Under the pieces are notes generated by a model. That model searched no databases, was not told where the DNA came from, and saw only the letters and a list, made by a program, of their open reading frames with translations. A stretch of 26,225 bases of DNA from Chara braunii (lineage: Eukaryota; Streptophyta; Charophyceae; Charales; Characeae): the NCBI GenBank assembly GCA_003427395.1, contig BFEA01000070.1:361474-387698 (forward strand), written 5' to 3'. Position numbers and translations under genes: made by a program. Below are positions 1 through 10,805 of the stretch, in pieces. How positions within the stretch are numbered: position 1 is the first letter of the stretch; every line of letters begins with the position of its first letter.

Positions 1-1110
1 TGTGGTTGTGTGCATGTTAGTTCCATAAAAAAAAGACTAGCTAAGGGCCTTGCCACACCTATCCCGAAAACGCAAAAAAGTTCGGGAGCACTCTCCAACG
101 CGGAGGATGTGAATTTCCCGTTCGAGAGGGCTCGCCGCTCTCCAAGGGGGCAGTCTCCAAATCGTCAGACGAGGCCTCTCCAAGAGTGCAGTGTGGCGGC
201 GAGCCCTCTCCACAAACTGGTGGGGCGGGACTTTCCATGCGGCTGCAATCGTGTTCGGAAACCGGCGCGGGCCCGTGGGAGGATGCTTGGGCCCGGCAAG
301 GGTCTGAAAGGACCTCCAATTTTGGTGAGTGCTCTCGAACCGCTCATGACAAAACGGTGGCAGCAGACATTTGTCGCTTGTTCGGAACTCAATTTCGTTC
401 TCCGCGCGTCTTTGGCTCTGACTGTAGGGGCCGCGCCACACCACTCTCGAAATGTGAAAAAGACAAAAATGTGGCGGGTGCATCTGGCAATTTTCTTGGG
501 GCAGCGCCACACCTGCTCTTTTTTTTCTTTTCCATTTTAACCTCCACTGCCTTCCGGGTTGTTGCAGAGGTTGGAAGCCAGATTATGGGCCTCGCCGCAC
601 CACTGTCGAAAATGCAATTTTCGACAGTTTCTCTTCGCCACACAGGCTGTCGAAGTCGGAGACAGGAAAAAAAATCTCCAGTTGTCAGAGCATGCTTCTC
701 GACAGCTCCTGTCGAAAGTTGTTGAATCCCCAGCCTGCTACTCCCATACTTTCGACACTCCTCGGCTGCGCCGTCGACTTCTCTTCGAAATTCGGTGAGG
801 GGGGGTAAGGTCGGGATGGACTAATGCTTGTGGTAACCTCAGGCGCGTTCGTCTTTTTCCATCTTGCATTCACAAGTGCGTGCACTCTACAGTGCTGTGT
901 GGCTAAAGGGGGGCAAACTGTCGAATGGAGGCTGTCGAATTTGTTCTGACAGCCGTCGAATTTTTTCGCCTTTCTACTGTGGTGCGGCGAGGCCCTATGG
1001 GCCTTGCTCCATGACTCTCAACTGCACAAAAGACAAAAATCATGGCGGTGTATCTTTCCATGTTCTAGCTGAAGCTTCATTCGCATTTTGGACATTTCTA
1101 GAGTAGTGGA
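1..1110. repeat. GC-rich dispersed repeat region, no gene
   Basis: No convincing coding frame is seen: short open frames occur on both strands and in several phases, as expected of low-complexity DNA. Variants of a motif resembling GGGCCTCGCCGCACCACTST followed by CGAAA recur near 430-460 and 588-622, and in reverse orientation near 968-985 and 1089-1125. The text GACAAAAAT plus a GGCGG block follows it near 460-480 and again near 1030-1045. The pattern fits overlapping fragments of one diverged repeat family in both orientations. Confidence 0.5.
602..628. repeat. perfect 12-bp inverted repeat (hairpin)
   Basis: ACTGTCGAAAAT at 602-613 is the exact reverse complement of 617-628, with a 3-base GCA spacer. 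Further TGTCGAA or TTCGACA words lie at about 644-660, 690-720 and 915-960, so the hairpin belongs to a local cluster of this word. No function is assigned. Confidence 0.8.
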
Positions 1111-1622
1111 GAGAGGCCCTATGATAGTGACAGTGACCTTCCGTAGTCGGCCATTAGGTTATCCAGATGGTCTACAGAGGGGCCCATTCCTTATGAGACT
1201 CCATCCCACCACCCACTCTCATCATTTCTCCGTGGCGCACCCCTACTACTCCCGATATCCTACCTCTTTTTTTCTTTTTTTTCTTTTTTTTTTTTTCTTT
1301 TTTTCTTTTTTTTTTTGGGACAATGGTCCAGTCTATCAGTCTCTACAACTCAGGATTGTCACTCTCCAGTGATCTCAACGGCATTGACCCCACCGGAAAG
1401 TCACCTGCAAGTCCTCAGCTACACCTTAAACCGCTAGTACACGACCCCAGCCTTGCAGCCCGAAACTTGTTGCTGCAAGCGAACGAGGCGTAAACGTCGA
1501 TCGCTGGGCCCGCTGCTGACAATTTCGATCGACGGCCCCGTTTTCGTTTGGCGCCTCCAGAATTTGAGGTGTCTGACCCGCGGCCCAGGTGCCCATGTAC
1601 TGGTGGTTCAATTTAAGTGCCC
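1111..1622. other. non-coding stretch with a long pyrimidine tract
   Basis: Nothing gene-like is visible. The stretch carries a T-dominated tract at 1267-1316 with single C interruptions. Read on the other strand this is an A-rich tract, which could be the worn tail of a minus-strand retroposon, but no body of such an element is recognised. Open frames through 1453-1914 have no domain or codon pattern I can support. Confidence 0.5.
1267..1316. repeat. T-rich homopolymer tract
   Basis: About fifty bases that are almost all T with four isolated C residues. It is a simple low-complexity tract, and possibly an inverted poly-A tail. Confidence 0.85.
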
Positions 1623-1965
1623 GGCTATAGGCAAAGCTGCAAATGCCAGGTACAGAGTACCTGTTCTACAGGGAATAAGAACCAGACTGCAGTCTGCAGA
1701 AGATGCACTGCACTTTCCATGTTCGCAGAATGTGGTCGTTGTGGACCACATGCACCTGCCAGTCTTCAGCTACAGGCAAAGTTCAAAATGCAAGATACAG
1801 AGTACCCGTTCGACATGGAATTGCAGCCAGATACATCTACTAGGTGACTCTGTAAATGTGGTAGGGAGGAGGAGTGGAAAAAAAGGAGGACTTTTTAGTA
1901 ATTTTTTGATGTAATTGCGGCCAGATACATCTCTGTGACTCTGTAAATGCGGTCAGATGCATTAA
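1623..1965. repeat. nested imperfect direct repeats
   Basis: Two similar blocks of about 43 bases lie at 1623-1665 and 1769-1811 (sharing AGGCAAAG, AAATGC and ACAGAGTACC in order). A second pair shares CAGATACATCT and GTGACTCTGTAAATG at about 1827-1860 and 1920-1950. The arrangement implies repeated local duplication. No coding role is apparent. Confidence 0.6.
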
Positions 1966-2082
1966 GGATAGTGCTACTGTGAGTGCACCCTCAGATGCAT
2001 AAAGTAGAGCCTGACAGCGTCGTAATCAGGAAGGAACAGTCACGACTCACGAGACTATGATTCAAAACAGCCCCTCTCTTCT

Positions 2083-2207
2083 TCTCCTCCCCCCATTTCA
2101 CCCACTTCCAGAGGAGGAAGAACAAAAAGGAGGAGGACGAGGAAAAGGAGGAGAACCCTCTTCCGCCGAAGGTGGAGGGGCCAGGAGGAGGAGGAGGAGG
2201 AGGAGGA
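2083..2207. repeat. pyrimidine block then (AGG)n purine block
   Basis: A C/T-rich stretch is followed by a G/A-rich stretch that ends in a regular AGG trinucleotide run at 2183-2207. It is a microsatellite-type region. Long open frames on the minus strand here translate to Pro, Phe and Ser runs and are not credible proteins. Confidence 0.8.
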
Positions 2208-3077
2208 AGTATTGCTCTCCACATTAAGAGAGCATTTGGGAGCATTGAGGGAGTACGCCAACTGGTGGGACGGTTTGGTGCTGTCCTCCAGCCACGCGTG
2301 TATCTAGGCCAACTTGAAGTTGTTTTGGGACGGATGCAGGTATAATGGCCCTGCCTTTTTTTTTTTTTTTCTGTGAAAAGGGGCCCTGCCTTATGTCAGG
2401 TAAAAGGTGGAAGATGGGAATGTGGGAGTGCCAAACACCATGATCCCGATTCGCTGGCAGGTCACCCATTGCGGTCACCATAAAATATAGCCCACTTGCA
2501 AAGTGGTACTCCCAGTGAATCTCCTTGAGGCTGGAGAGCCTGCAGGTGGAGGTTGCTGGCACAAGTGACAATTCTGAGCTGTATGACTGGCACAAGCCCA
2601 ATTTTTTTTTTTCATTTTTTTAATCCCTTTTTTCTTAATAAACTAATCAGCTATAATATTCTTCTCTCAATTTCACCTGTCACAACGTTATGTACCCGAT
2701 TGAACTTCAATCCGCAACGAATTCACGTGTTCCCCCATACACGCAATGCCATGCAATTGCCGAGTACGCTCGAGGGAGGCAAATCCACACAAAACCGGAG
2801 AGAAGATATGCACAGCGGAAGCTCAAAATACACAGAGAATCGAAAAACGATTTCCAATTCTTATTCATCCCTCGTCCTCCTCCAATCAATCCAGAGAGAG
2901 TACTTGTTCCAAGAATCACAACCGCCTTCAAGTTGTCAGCAACCCCGAACAACGAAAAAGGAATGTTCAACGAAGTATGCATGCAGGAGTCTTCTTCTTG
3001 AAGTTCCTCCTCACCACCTCATTCTCCCAGGTGTTCGTCGTGTCTGCTCTTATCAGCAGCACTAACACTGGCGGGGG

Positions 3078-3081
<4 letters not shown>
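2208..3081. other. no gene recognised
   Basis: Several overlapping open frames exist, but none is longer than expected by chance and none shows a motif. T runs occur near 2357-2371 and 2600-2612, and a G run lies at 3073-3079 just before the A37 tract. A retroposed sequence ending in the A tract is possible, but its 5' boundary cannot be seen. Confidence 0.4.

Positions 3082-3118
<37 letters not shown>
3082..3118 (+). repeat. A37 homopolymer
   Basis: An uninterrupted run of 37 A. On the plus strand it would fit the poly-A tail of a retroposed copy whose body lies to the left. No target-site duplication was identified. Confidence 0.85.
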
Positions 3119-3120
<2 letters not shown>

Positions 3121-3254
3121 CCTCCCTGGCTATGGCTGCCGTAGCCGCAGTAATCCCACAGCTGTCACAACATGCCCATCTGAACCAGCAACCCCAATGA
3201 TAACAGCGCCAGCTCAGCACCCGCACAGAAGTGCAGCGCTGGACGTCCTGATGA

Positions 3255-3980
3255 AGAAGGAGACGACCGATCCAGCACTTCGAAGAAGATGAAATTCCTC
3301 GTGAGGAGGAACTATTACAGCAGATATGGCTGCCAAGTGGAAGATGGCAACGCCCAAACCCAACAACACACTGTCAGTCGTGTGGAAGCTCTCATGCAGA
3401 GCTGCGAAATAGCAGCAGTGCCATCTTCAACTTCTTTTCCCAACCCCAGCTATGGCTGGGCTTCGAGGAAGAAGATGACCTCGCCCAAAATAGATCAGCA
3501 GCGCTCCAACAACGGACGGCCAGAGTTTCCCCAGCCAACGAAAAAACGTGAAAAGACCCAAACCAAATTTCCTGCCTGCTACTTCCTCCCTCTGCCTAGA
3601 CCTACGATGGACTCCAAAGGCAACAACCCAACACTCATTTGCATCTAGATGGAAACAGGCGGAAAAGGGGACCAAGACCTATGACAAGGCAAAAGGAAGA
3701 AAAGGCCCAATGGCCTATGGCTACCAAACAGAGACTACAAGTGACAGACTCAGCGATCGAGTCCCATAGGGAGCAGCACTCACGAACAAAACACACGAGT
3801 TACAGGTCACGGGATGAAGTCCCTCAAGGCTCAAAACAAGAAAACAAACTACAAAGCCAAACACTTAGCGCGTACAGCCCCACTGGTAAACTGCGCTTTA
3901 TTGCATTCTTACCCTCCCAGGGAGCGAGGACCCACGAGCTACATAACCAGCTACCAGCCATATTGGCCGAGAGGTATTAG
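3255..3980 (+). pseudogene. doubtful Gln-rich degraded reading frame
   Basis: One phase reads for about 240 codons with only two internal stops (TGA 3549, TAG 3597) before the final TAG at 3978. The translation is rich in Gln, Arg, Ser and Pro, with an acidic stretch (EEDEIPREEELLQQ) near its start and a single CxxC. It shows no recognisable domain. It lies about 960 bases upstream of the LINE and could be a worn ORF1-like part of a retroelement, or a chance frame, since other phases are also open locally. Upstream of 3255 the same phase has paired stops (3198/3201 and 3249/3252). Confidence 0.25.
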
Positions 3981-4936
3981 CTTCTAGAGGATCGCTAAAC
4001 GTCCATCGTGATAGTCACTGTGGTGGAGAACGCAAAGACCTCAGAATCTCAGAGGGTTATCGTGAGATTATCAGTCTGAGAATAGAATCATTACATTGAT
4101 TAGTTAAATGCGAGCGTATTAGCCAGGTAATCAACTTGTAGGCAACCATTCAGCTTCTGAAAATCTACGGGTTGTAGCGCAGATTATCAGCAAGTGTTGG
4201 CTAGCTGAATGCAAGGGTATAAGGCTACTAAAAGCTTATAGATAGCGAACAACATCCTGAAAATCAGATGATAGAGGTTTAGATTAACCGCAAATCTAGT
4301 TGAATGCAGGGGTGTTAGCCTAGTAATCAACTTTGCTATAATCCATTAGTTCTGAAAATCTGATTAATTTATGTCAGGACTGGGTATCAGTTAGACTCCT
4401 CAACTGCTGATCTGTGTATTTGCAAGCGTGATACGCAGATTCTTCGGAATAATAGGGTAGGATATGACAAGATCTGTATATGGGCCTAAGCCTGACCATG
4501 TTCAGCAATAACCCTTGAACTGACAGAATGATCATGTACAGGGTAAGTATATCTGAGTAGAGAGTTCAGTCACAAACAAATTTGACTCTGGCCAATCAGG
4601 CTGAGACATCATTACTTAGACAAAGCCCAGACTGTGGTTAAAAGGAATTTGCAGATCTATATGTAAAATTCAGAACAATGGCACTACAAGTGTGTGACCA
4701 CAGAGAAACACTGAAAATCTGATTTCTACTCGAAAGAGCAAAACTTAGGACCATGTAGAAGAATTCGAGGTGAGATTTGTACTAATTATACTCTCTCTCA
4801 AACACAGGTCATCCATCCAATGAGTGCAATCCAGTGTGAGAACATGAACGTGATCAGACAGTGAATGCCACTTTCACAGGAAGTACAAGCGGGTAATCAG
4901 ACAAGGATTCAACGTAAACTTGCATTGGAGTTCTTG
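3981..4936. other. AT-rich non-coding stretch before the LINE
   Basis: All frames are closed by frequent stops. The only structure I see is the ~98-bp degenerate tandem repeat listed separately. It may be untranslated or endonuclease-less leader sequence of the LINE, or unrelated DNA into which a truncated LINE inserted. The recognisable LINE protein begins only at about 4940. Confidence 0.5.
4106..4370 (+). repeat. degenerate ~98-bp tandem repeat, about three copies
   Basis: Copies start at 4106, 4207 and 4302 with a word like GAATGCAGGGTATTAGCC, continue to TAATCAACTT in copies one and three, and later reach CTGAAAATC. Spacings are 101 and 95 bases. Copies are clearly diverged, so the array is old. 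Confidence 0.6.
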
Positions 4937-4939
4937 TAA

Positions 4940-7674
4940 GATGGAACATTCTCACAAGATCTAATGGACTTCTACCAAGCGGTATGGGAAGCAGGGGATA
5001 TGGGAGAAATAGTTAGCCAAGGGATTCTCACGCTCCTTTACAAAAAAGGGGACAAATTAAATATTCGAAATTACCGCCCCATCACACTTCTCACTGTAGT
5101 GTACAAATTGGTCGCCAAAGCTCTAGTTGACAGAATGCTCAAAGTGATAGCGGACATCATCCACCCATTACAAGCAGGATTCATCTCGGGTTGCAACATA
5201 CAAGGCAATATCCTTCTAATAAATGAACTTATTGAAATTGCATGCCAATCCAAACATAATGCAGCATTTGTTTTCATAGACTTTGAAAAAGCCTATGATC
5301 ATGTTGATTGGTTTTTTCTCGACAAATGTTTGGAGAAAATGAACTTCGGCCCGTGCTTCAGAAGGTGGGTCAATATCATGCACTGCAACGCCACCACTAG
5401 AGTCATGGTTAATGGTAGTATGGCACCCCCAATAGATCTTCAGAGATCGGTCAGGCAGGGAGACCCTCTGGCACCTTTCCTCTTCATAATTATCATGGAA
5501 GCTTTAGCGGTCAACCTGAAACAAAACAAGGACATTAGGAAAATTCAAGTGACGTCCATTCCAGAAGAGGCTATTCCCATATGCTCACTATTTGCAGATG
5601 ATCTCTCTTTGATGGTGGACGCAACACATGAGAATATGGAGGCGATTCAGGAATTAATGAATAAATTTTGCAAAATAGCAGACATGAAGGTTAACTGGGG
5701 AGAGAAGACCCTAGGTTGGTGGATTCATCCTTATCTGCCGAAGGAAAACCAAAAATTAACGATGAAATCATTTTACAAAGTGCCCAGACCAAAATGGAAC
5801 TCTGGAAGAGTAAGCACACATCGATAATAGGCATATCTTTAGTAATCAATAATGTTATCTTAGCCTCCATTTGGTATAAATCTGCAATATGGACCCTCGA
5901 TTGTAAATGGACAAAGTCTCTTCCTCAACAGCTCAGGGTCTTCCTGTGGAGAGGGAACCATGAGTATAACAATGTAATTAGTAGAGTGGTCTAGTCCTCA
6001 GTCATCCAACCAAAGTCTAGGGGAGGACTAGGAATTATTGACCCAACTCTCCAAGTCATGGCACTGTCAATCCAATGGGTGAAGAGATTATTACTAAATC
6101 CGCAACCTCCGTGGAACGGCCTGGCTTGGGAACAACTGAAAAGACTGGCCCCCCAGATAGAGCAGACCATAGACCCTGCTATGTGGTTAGAAAACAGGGA
6201 TTGGTCGATCCCCAGAGGCACGGCCAAAGAGGTAGACCCAGGCTAAACGTCTAACAGGGAGGCAACAAGGAATGATATCATCAATGACTCTTTCTGGGCT
6301 ACCATTCTCAAGACCTGGAGAAGACTACCTATACCGGGTAAACACTTCCCACAACGTTGGGAGGAGATTAACCAACGGCCACTATTTAATAACACCTGGA
6401 TCAGGGACCACCAAGGTACCACACTACACTGTAATGATAGCCCATGGAAGAGTTGGATTAAGAGGGGGGTAATTAGGATCAAGGATATTTGGGATGACGA
6501 GTCTCGGGACTGGTTCTCCCCTCACCTCCTCCAAAAGAAACTAAATAACCTAGACAAGATTGTAGAACTCGTTCTCATTGAATGGTTCAGAGTGCTCAAG
6601 AGAGGGAAGAAACTACAGGAAAGTGATTGGGTTGCTACGATAGAAGAACCTCGAAAGGTAGGTAGCGTCATCCTTACATCCCCTGACAATGGGGCATTAA
6701 TTGCCCCAGGGGCACTAAGGGAGGACAATGTATTAACCCTCAACAATGACTTAGCCCCTTATTGGATTCCAGTGAAGAATAACTTCAGAATCAGAGTCCT
6801 CTCACTAAACGCACAGTCATATCTCGCCTTCAGGCCATCCACACCCATCTCAGATCTGCCTTTTGATCCGGTATACTGGTCATGGGGAACGAAAAACAAA
6901 CTCAACAGGAATTTCAGCAGACACTTACACACACTATCGGTCAAGTCGACTTACCGGATGCTTAGACCCAACCTCAATCTCAAAGATAGGGTGGTGGAGA
7001 GATGGATGAAACAGTTGAATATTAACAAAGAAGATCTCAAAAAAATCCAATGGTTCAAGGACTCCAAGATCAAACCTTCAAAGGTAGTCTCCCTTCAATG
7101 GCAGATAGAACACCGGTGTCTTCCCACAAGAGACTGGTTGGCAGATAGATCCTCCCTGGAAAAAAAATGAATTACAAACCCATGGTGCAAACTTTGTAAA
7201 TCTGCGTATCCAAGCAGGAAAATACCGGAAACAATCGAGCACATTTTTCTCGAGTATCCTGGCTCCATATGGCTATGGCGATGGTGGGGTAGAATCTGGG
7301 AACAGTTAGAAACTACACATGAATGGACGTGGGGGTGGAAAGCAATTCTGATGGAACACTGGTCTCTGGAACCAGAGGATAGTTTCACTCAAAAAATTTT
7401 CATCCTAGGAAGAAGAGCAGTACTTTGGGTCATTTGGCAGAGAAGGAACACATATGAATGGGAGGACACTAGACTTGACGGCCCCGAATTCACTGACAGC
7501 ATCAAACAACAAATTCAAACTCACATACAGGATTTATGGACCAACCTTAAAGAAAAAATTCAGTTCAACTCATCAAAAAAAAGAAATTTCTCAATTATTC
7601 CAACAATTCAGCAGCAACTGGTTGGGGGGGGGGAAAGGGGGAAAAATAGGGAGGGTGGAATGGGAGGGTACTGA
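4940..7674 (+). pseudogene. LINE ORF2: reverse transcriptase with C-terminal zinc knuckle, broken
   Basis: The protein would copy element RNA into DNA by target-primed reverse transcription. The translation shows the usual RT order: DG...F near 4940, YKKGD and RPITLL, QAGFI, the first catalytic Asp in DFEKAYD (5279-5281), SVRQGDPLAP, and the catalytic box FADD (5591-5602). The WKSK...SLVINNVILASIW block follows. A frameshift between about 5700 and 5760 moves the frame by one base. After it, one phase continues to 7674 through TAG 5992, TAA 6244 and TGA 7168. The stop at 5992, in VV*SSVIQPK before GGLGIID, lies where LINEs usually have Trp. A C-terminal zinc knuckle begins WCKLC (7183) with His at 7240, but the last Cys is replaced by Tyr (7255). 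No RNase H domain is seen. The copy is dead. Confidence 0.9.
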
Positions 7675-8262
7675 GACGGAGGAGGATCAAGTCCTCAAAA
7701 GAAATTATAACTTGAAATTTAACGATTGGTGGACCCATCAATTCCCCTGCGCCCAGCTCATGAATTCCCAAGTCTCTTCCCATTCCCTCAGAACGCTCTG
7801 GTTCCAACGTCGTGGTATGGGAGGCATTCACTTGAATGATGCTTCGACTCAAGAATTCTCGTGCCTGCTCCTATTTCCTCAGAATGTTCTGGTTCAAAGG
7901 TTCACTGGCATGTACTCCCCACACCCATTCCTGCTTCCCAGGTTTACTGTTGAATAGACTAGATAAGAAAGATATCATATGGCGCCCTCTCTCGGGTGAA
8001 GAGGTCAATTTCAACTACAGCAGGGTAGGGGTTTTCAACATATTCCTTGTAGGTGGAGGTTCCACTGAGCACAGTCCTTGTTTCAATTGTCCGATGTTAC
8101 CTTTTCAAATTGTGAGGGGCGCTGGACCCGTTTTCCAGCAGGTGCTGCTCCCCACAAATAGATGGAGCCTCCCTGAGTATGCTGGGGTAGTCTGCTCGTA
8201 TCAGCTACCCGAAGCACCTACTCAGGGATTTTTCTTCTAAAAAAAATAAAATAAAAAAAATT
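7675..8262 (+). other. possible LINE 3' region with A-rich end
   Basis: This non-coding stretch follows the final ORF2 stop. It contains a ~90-base duplication (similar blocks at about 7760-7820 and 7850-7910 sharing GAATTC, CCTCAGAA and TCTGGTTC) and ends in an A-rich tract with single T interruptions at 8239-8262. If that tract is the tail, the 3' UTR is about 570 bases. That assignment is inference. Confidence 0.4.
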
Positions 8263-9390
8263 GGAAAGCAATCTTCGGGCTGATTCATCGTCAAAAGAAG
8301 ATGAATTCAGTCCAATTTACAGTTTGTCCATCAACAGTGTTTGAGAAAATTGAACAAGCCCGGAACTTAGCATGGTCTTTTTTTAGCACAAGGGATGCAC
8401 AAACAAACCAATGGGATCAGTGAAGGAATCAAGCTCAAGGTAGTTATACGAGGAGAAGGTTTCCATCAGCTGAACACACACAGGTAGGTTTAAAACAACC
8501 AAACTGCACCTGTCCTTCCTCAACAAAAGGACACTCGGTTCAGCAGAATACGCTGTTGACTGGGTCAGGTTACAACGTAGTGGTTGCCCCATGAAGGGCA
8601 ATACTTGACAAAGTGTTGTCCGGCACATCTGAGGCAGGCACCGGTATCCTTCCTCTTTTGCCATAGCCTGTCTGAGATACGCAAGTCAGTGCAACCCATG
8701 TCGTGGCTTGTCGTTCGTCGTGTTCAACACGATAACCACTGTGGTGATAGGGAGTGAACACGATGAACAACAAGCGACCACCTGCCTTGGCCATTGCTAG
8801 CCAGGGTAGGTGGTTGTCGTGTCGAACTCGACGACGGACACAGCATCCAGCATGACTTTTGCGTGGGGCATGGGCAACACTGTCATCTCACAGCAATGTT
8901 GTGGGGTGGTCGTCGTGATGAACACGACGGCCACCGGTAAAGGGTTTCAGTGAAGTTCATGAAGTCGGTTATCGGTCGTCGGGTTTGAAGCGATAACCAG
9001 TAAAGGGTGCAAGTACAGTGCGGTGATGATCGTGTTGAAAGACAAGCGACGGCATGGGCTTCACTGGGACTCTTTACCGTCGGTCGATAACCATCTGCGA
9101 GCGGTGGTCGTGTTCAACACGATAACCACCAGCCTTGCCCATTGCCAGCCAGCAACTAGAATGACTATTGTCTGGCCGTGGGCAAAAGTTTTACTGTCGT
9201 CACGTTGGGGAGTCGTGTGGTGGTTGTCGTGTTCAACACGTCGACCGTCCATCACTGCTTCGCAGCCACTCTGTTGTCGGGTCATAAACAATGACCGTCA
9301 TTCGTGCAAAATGACGACTGTCACAATGTCATTGTCGTGCCGAACACGATCGTCCGTAAGCTGGGTGTTGACGGCCGTTCTTTGGGAGTA
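8263..9390. repeat. array of near-palindromic CGTGTTCAACACG units
   Basis: No gene is supported. GTCGTGTTCAACACGATAAC occurs at 8717 and 9107, and GTCGTGTTCAACACG again at 9226. Looser forms (GTCGAACTCGAC, GATGAACACGACGG) lie near 8821 and 8920. A second shared block, ACCACCWGCCTTG...CATTGC with GCCAG, lies at 8777 and 9125. Units are spaced irregularly and mix orientations. The same core word builds the array at 10806-11372, so both sides of the open frame at 9474-10346 carry related repeats. Confidence 0.6.
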
Positions 9391-9473
9391 CCGTGATTTT
9401 TTTTCCCATGTGCCATGTGCATGCATTTGCTGATTTTTTAAAATTGTGGCGTGCAGGGCGTTTGCAAATCGAG

Positions 9474-10346
9474 ATGGACGGCTTAACGTGGATGCCCCTT
9501 TCTATTTGGCACGAGCGCATGGCATACCCATTCCCTCCATGCACGCTGCGCGTCCGTGGGTGTCGAGAGTCCACTGTTAACGACGGCGCGACAAGAAACG
9601 ACTTCGAGTGTGATCCATGGATGACGGTCGCCCCGTTCAGAGATGCTCACTTGGACTCATGGAAAGAGCATCAGTGGAAAAAAATGGAAAGGGAGTGCCC
9701 GTGGGCGGACGACTATAAGTTCGCCAATATGAGCGAGTTTGGAAGTTTTATTCCCGTGCCCAGTGATGTCCTCGGTTCAGTGCGGTGCCGCCACTTGAGT
9801 GCAAAGCTGAAAAGTGATCGTTATTACAGTAGGTTGGACTGTCGTTACGTGACTTCTTCGCCTCGCACATGGTCCCATGCGCCGAAACACGAGTTGCTTA
9901 CCTGTGCACGACACTCTGAGTTCCTCGATCAGTATCTTTTGCGCTCTTTAGGGTTGTCGCCTAGAGCAGTGTCGTACTGCTGCATTAGATTGCATCTCGG
10001 AAATTTTTTCTTTTGTAGGGTCCTTTGCGTTGCGTGTTCAAATAGGAATATGACCTTGACTGACGCTGTGGTCTTCGTGTCCAGGAACGAGTTGGAGATG
10101 GGAAGAAGAGGTATGGGTTTGGTTACAAGGGAGGTCGAAGGGGAATGGGATTTGGTAATCGGGGGCACGGTGGACGATGTGGATGCATGGCGTGAGGTTG
10201 AAGCTAAAGCGTCCTCTATACGGGATGCTATAGGCCGGTTTCTGGCAGGCAGGACCGGCTTCGTCAACATTAAATATATTTCGATGTTTGCGGATGACGC
10301 CTCTGTCGATGAGCCGCAATGTCTTACGTTCGGTTCGTCTATTTGA
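9474..10346 (+). CDS. unrecognised uninterrupted reading frame (~290 aa)
   Basis: The frame is open from an upstream ATG at 9393, and the ATG at 9474 is preferred because the protein becomes complex only after it. A splice-acceptor-like TGGCGTGCAG sits just before it. No domain is recognised. The first half is rich in Trp, Tyr, Arg and Cys. A hydrophobic/cysteine stretch (LGNFFFCRVLCVAC) lies near two thirds, preceded by TTTTCTTTTGTAG, so an intron may end near 10017. The last part is acidic and soluble-looking (EVEGEWDLVIGGTVDDVDAW). It has no internal stop, unlike the three larger genes to its right. It lies between two related repeat arrays, so it may be a mobile-element accessory gene. 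Function unknown. Confidence 0.45.
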   Translation: MDGLTWMPLSIWHERMAYPFPPCTLRVRGCRESTVNDGATRNDFECDPWMTVAPFRDAHLDSWKEHQWKKMERECPWADDYKFANMSEFGSFIPVPSDVLGSVRCRHLSAKLKSDRYYSRLDCRYVTSSPRTWSHAPKHELLTCARHSEFLDQYLLRSLGLSPRAVSYCCIRLHLGNFFFCRVLCVACSNRNMTLTDAVVFVSRNELEMGRRGMGLVTREVEGEWDLVIGGTVDDVDAWREVEAKASSIRDAIGRFLAGRTGFVNIKYISMFADDASVDEPQCLTFGSSI

Positions 10347-10805
10347 ACATTCATTGATTGCATGAACACAACAACTGGCCGTCATCGACGAACCATATGC
10401 AGATTGGGCAACGTTTCTTGAGTGCAGTAGATGGGGATCGCTAGACTGTCGAATTTTCCGTGTTGTTACTAGTTGCTGTTCTACTTCAAGTTGTTTCGAA
10501 TTGAATGGTTCCAAATCACTCGGCTTCCACTTTCATTCTGTAACCTTGGCATCACTGACAACATGTTCCGCTCTCTTCACTGCTTGTCAGACATTGTCAA
10601 TGGTGCATGCCTTCATGCTTTGAATGTCAATTGTGCATGCCTTCGCAAAATGAATGTGGCTAGTGCCGCGAAGGGGTTGTGCATGATCGGTTATTCAGTG
10701 AGTGTCCAAACAGTGTGTGTATTGAAACTTGTGCATGTGGATTGTGACGCGTAGGGGTTGTGCATCATCGTGTTCGGCATGCCAATCGTGGCGTGAATCG
10801 TTTTT
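10347..10805. other. spacer with short direct repeats, no gene
   Basis: No coding frame is convincing. Near 10591-10655 a ~30-base unit containing GTCAAT-GTGCATGCCTTC is repeated. The word AGGGGTTGTGCAT appears at about 10672 and 10752. The stretch leads into the palindrome array. Confidence 0.45.

Larger units (their letters stand above)
4940..8262 (+). mobile_element. 5'-truncated non-LTR retrotransposon (LINE)
   Basis: The element contains a reverse transcriptase ORF2 (4940-7674) and perhaps a 3' region ending in an A-rich tract (about 8239-8262). No endonuclease (APE) domain precedes the reverse transcriptase, so the copy is 5'-truncated, as is common for LINEs. The left edge is placed where similarity to the family starts, just after a TAA at 4937. 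The right edge is uncertain. The C-terminal zinc knuckle points to the plant L1-type clade. Confidence 0.65.

Noticed and set aside
1991-2261. Minus-strand frames with Pro or Ser runs and a hydrophobic stretch
   Set aside because: They are produced by the AGG microsatellite and pyrimidine-rich DNA.
2746-3144. Open frame ending in a run of Lys
   Set aside because: The Lys run is only the A37 tract, and the rest lacks any motif and overlaps other equally long frames.
10290-10310. FADD in the 9474-10346 frame as a reverse transcriptase box
   Set aside because: None of the other RT motifs are present around it, and the match is four residues by chance.
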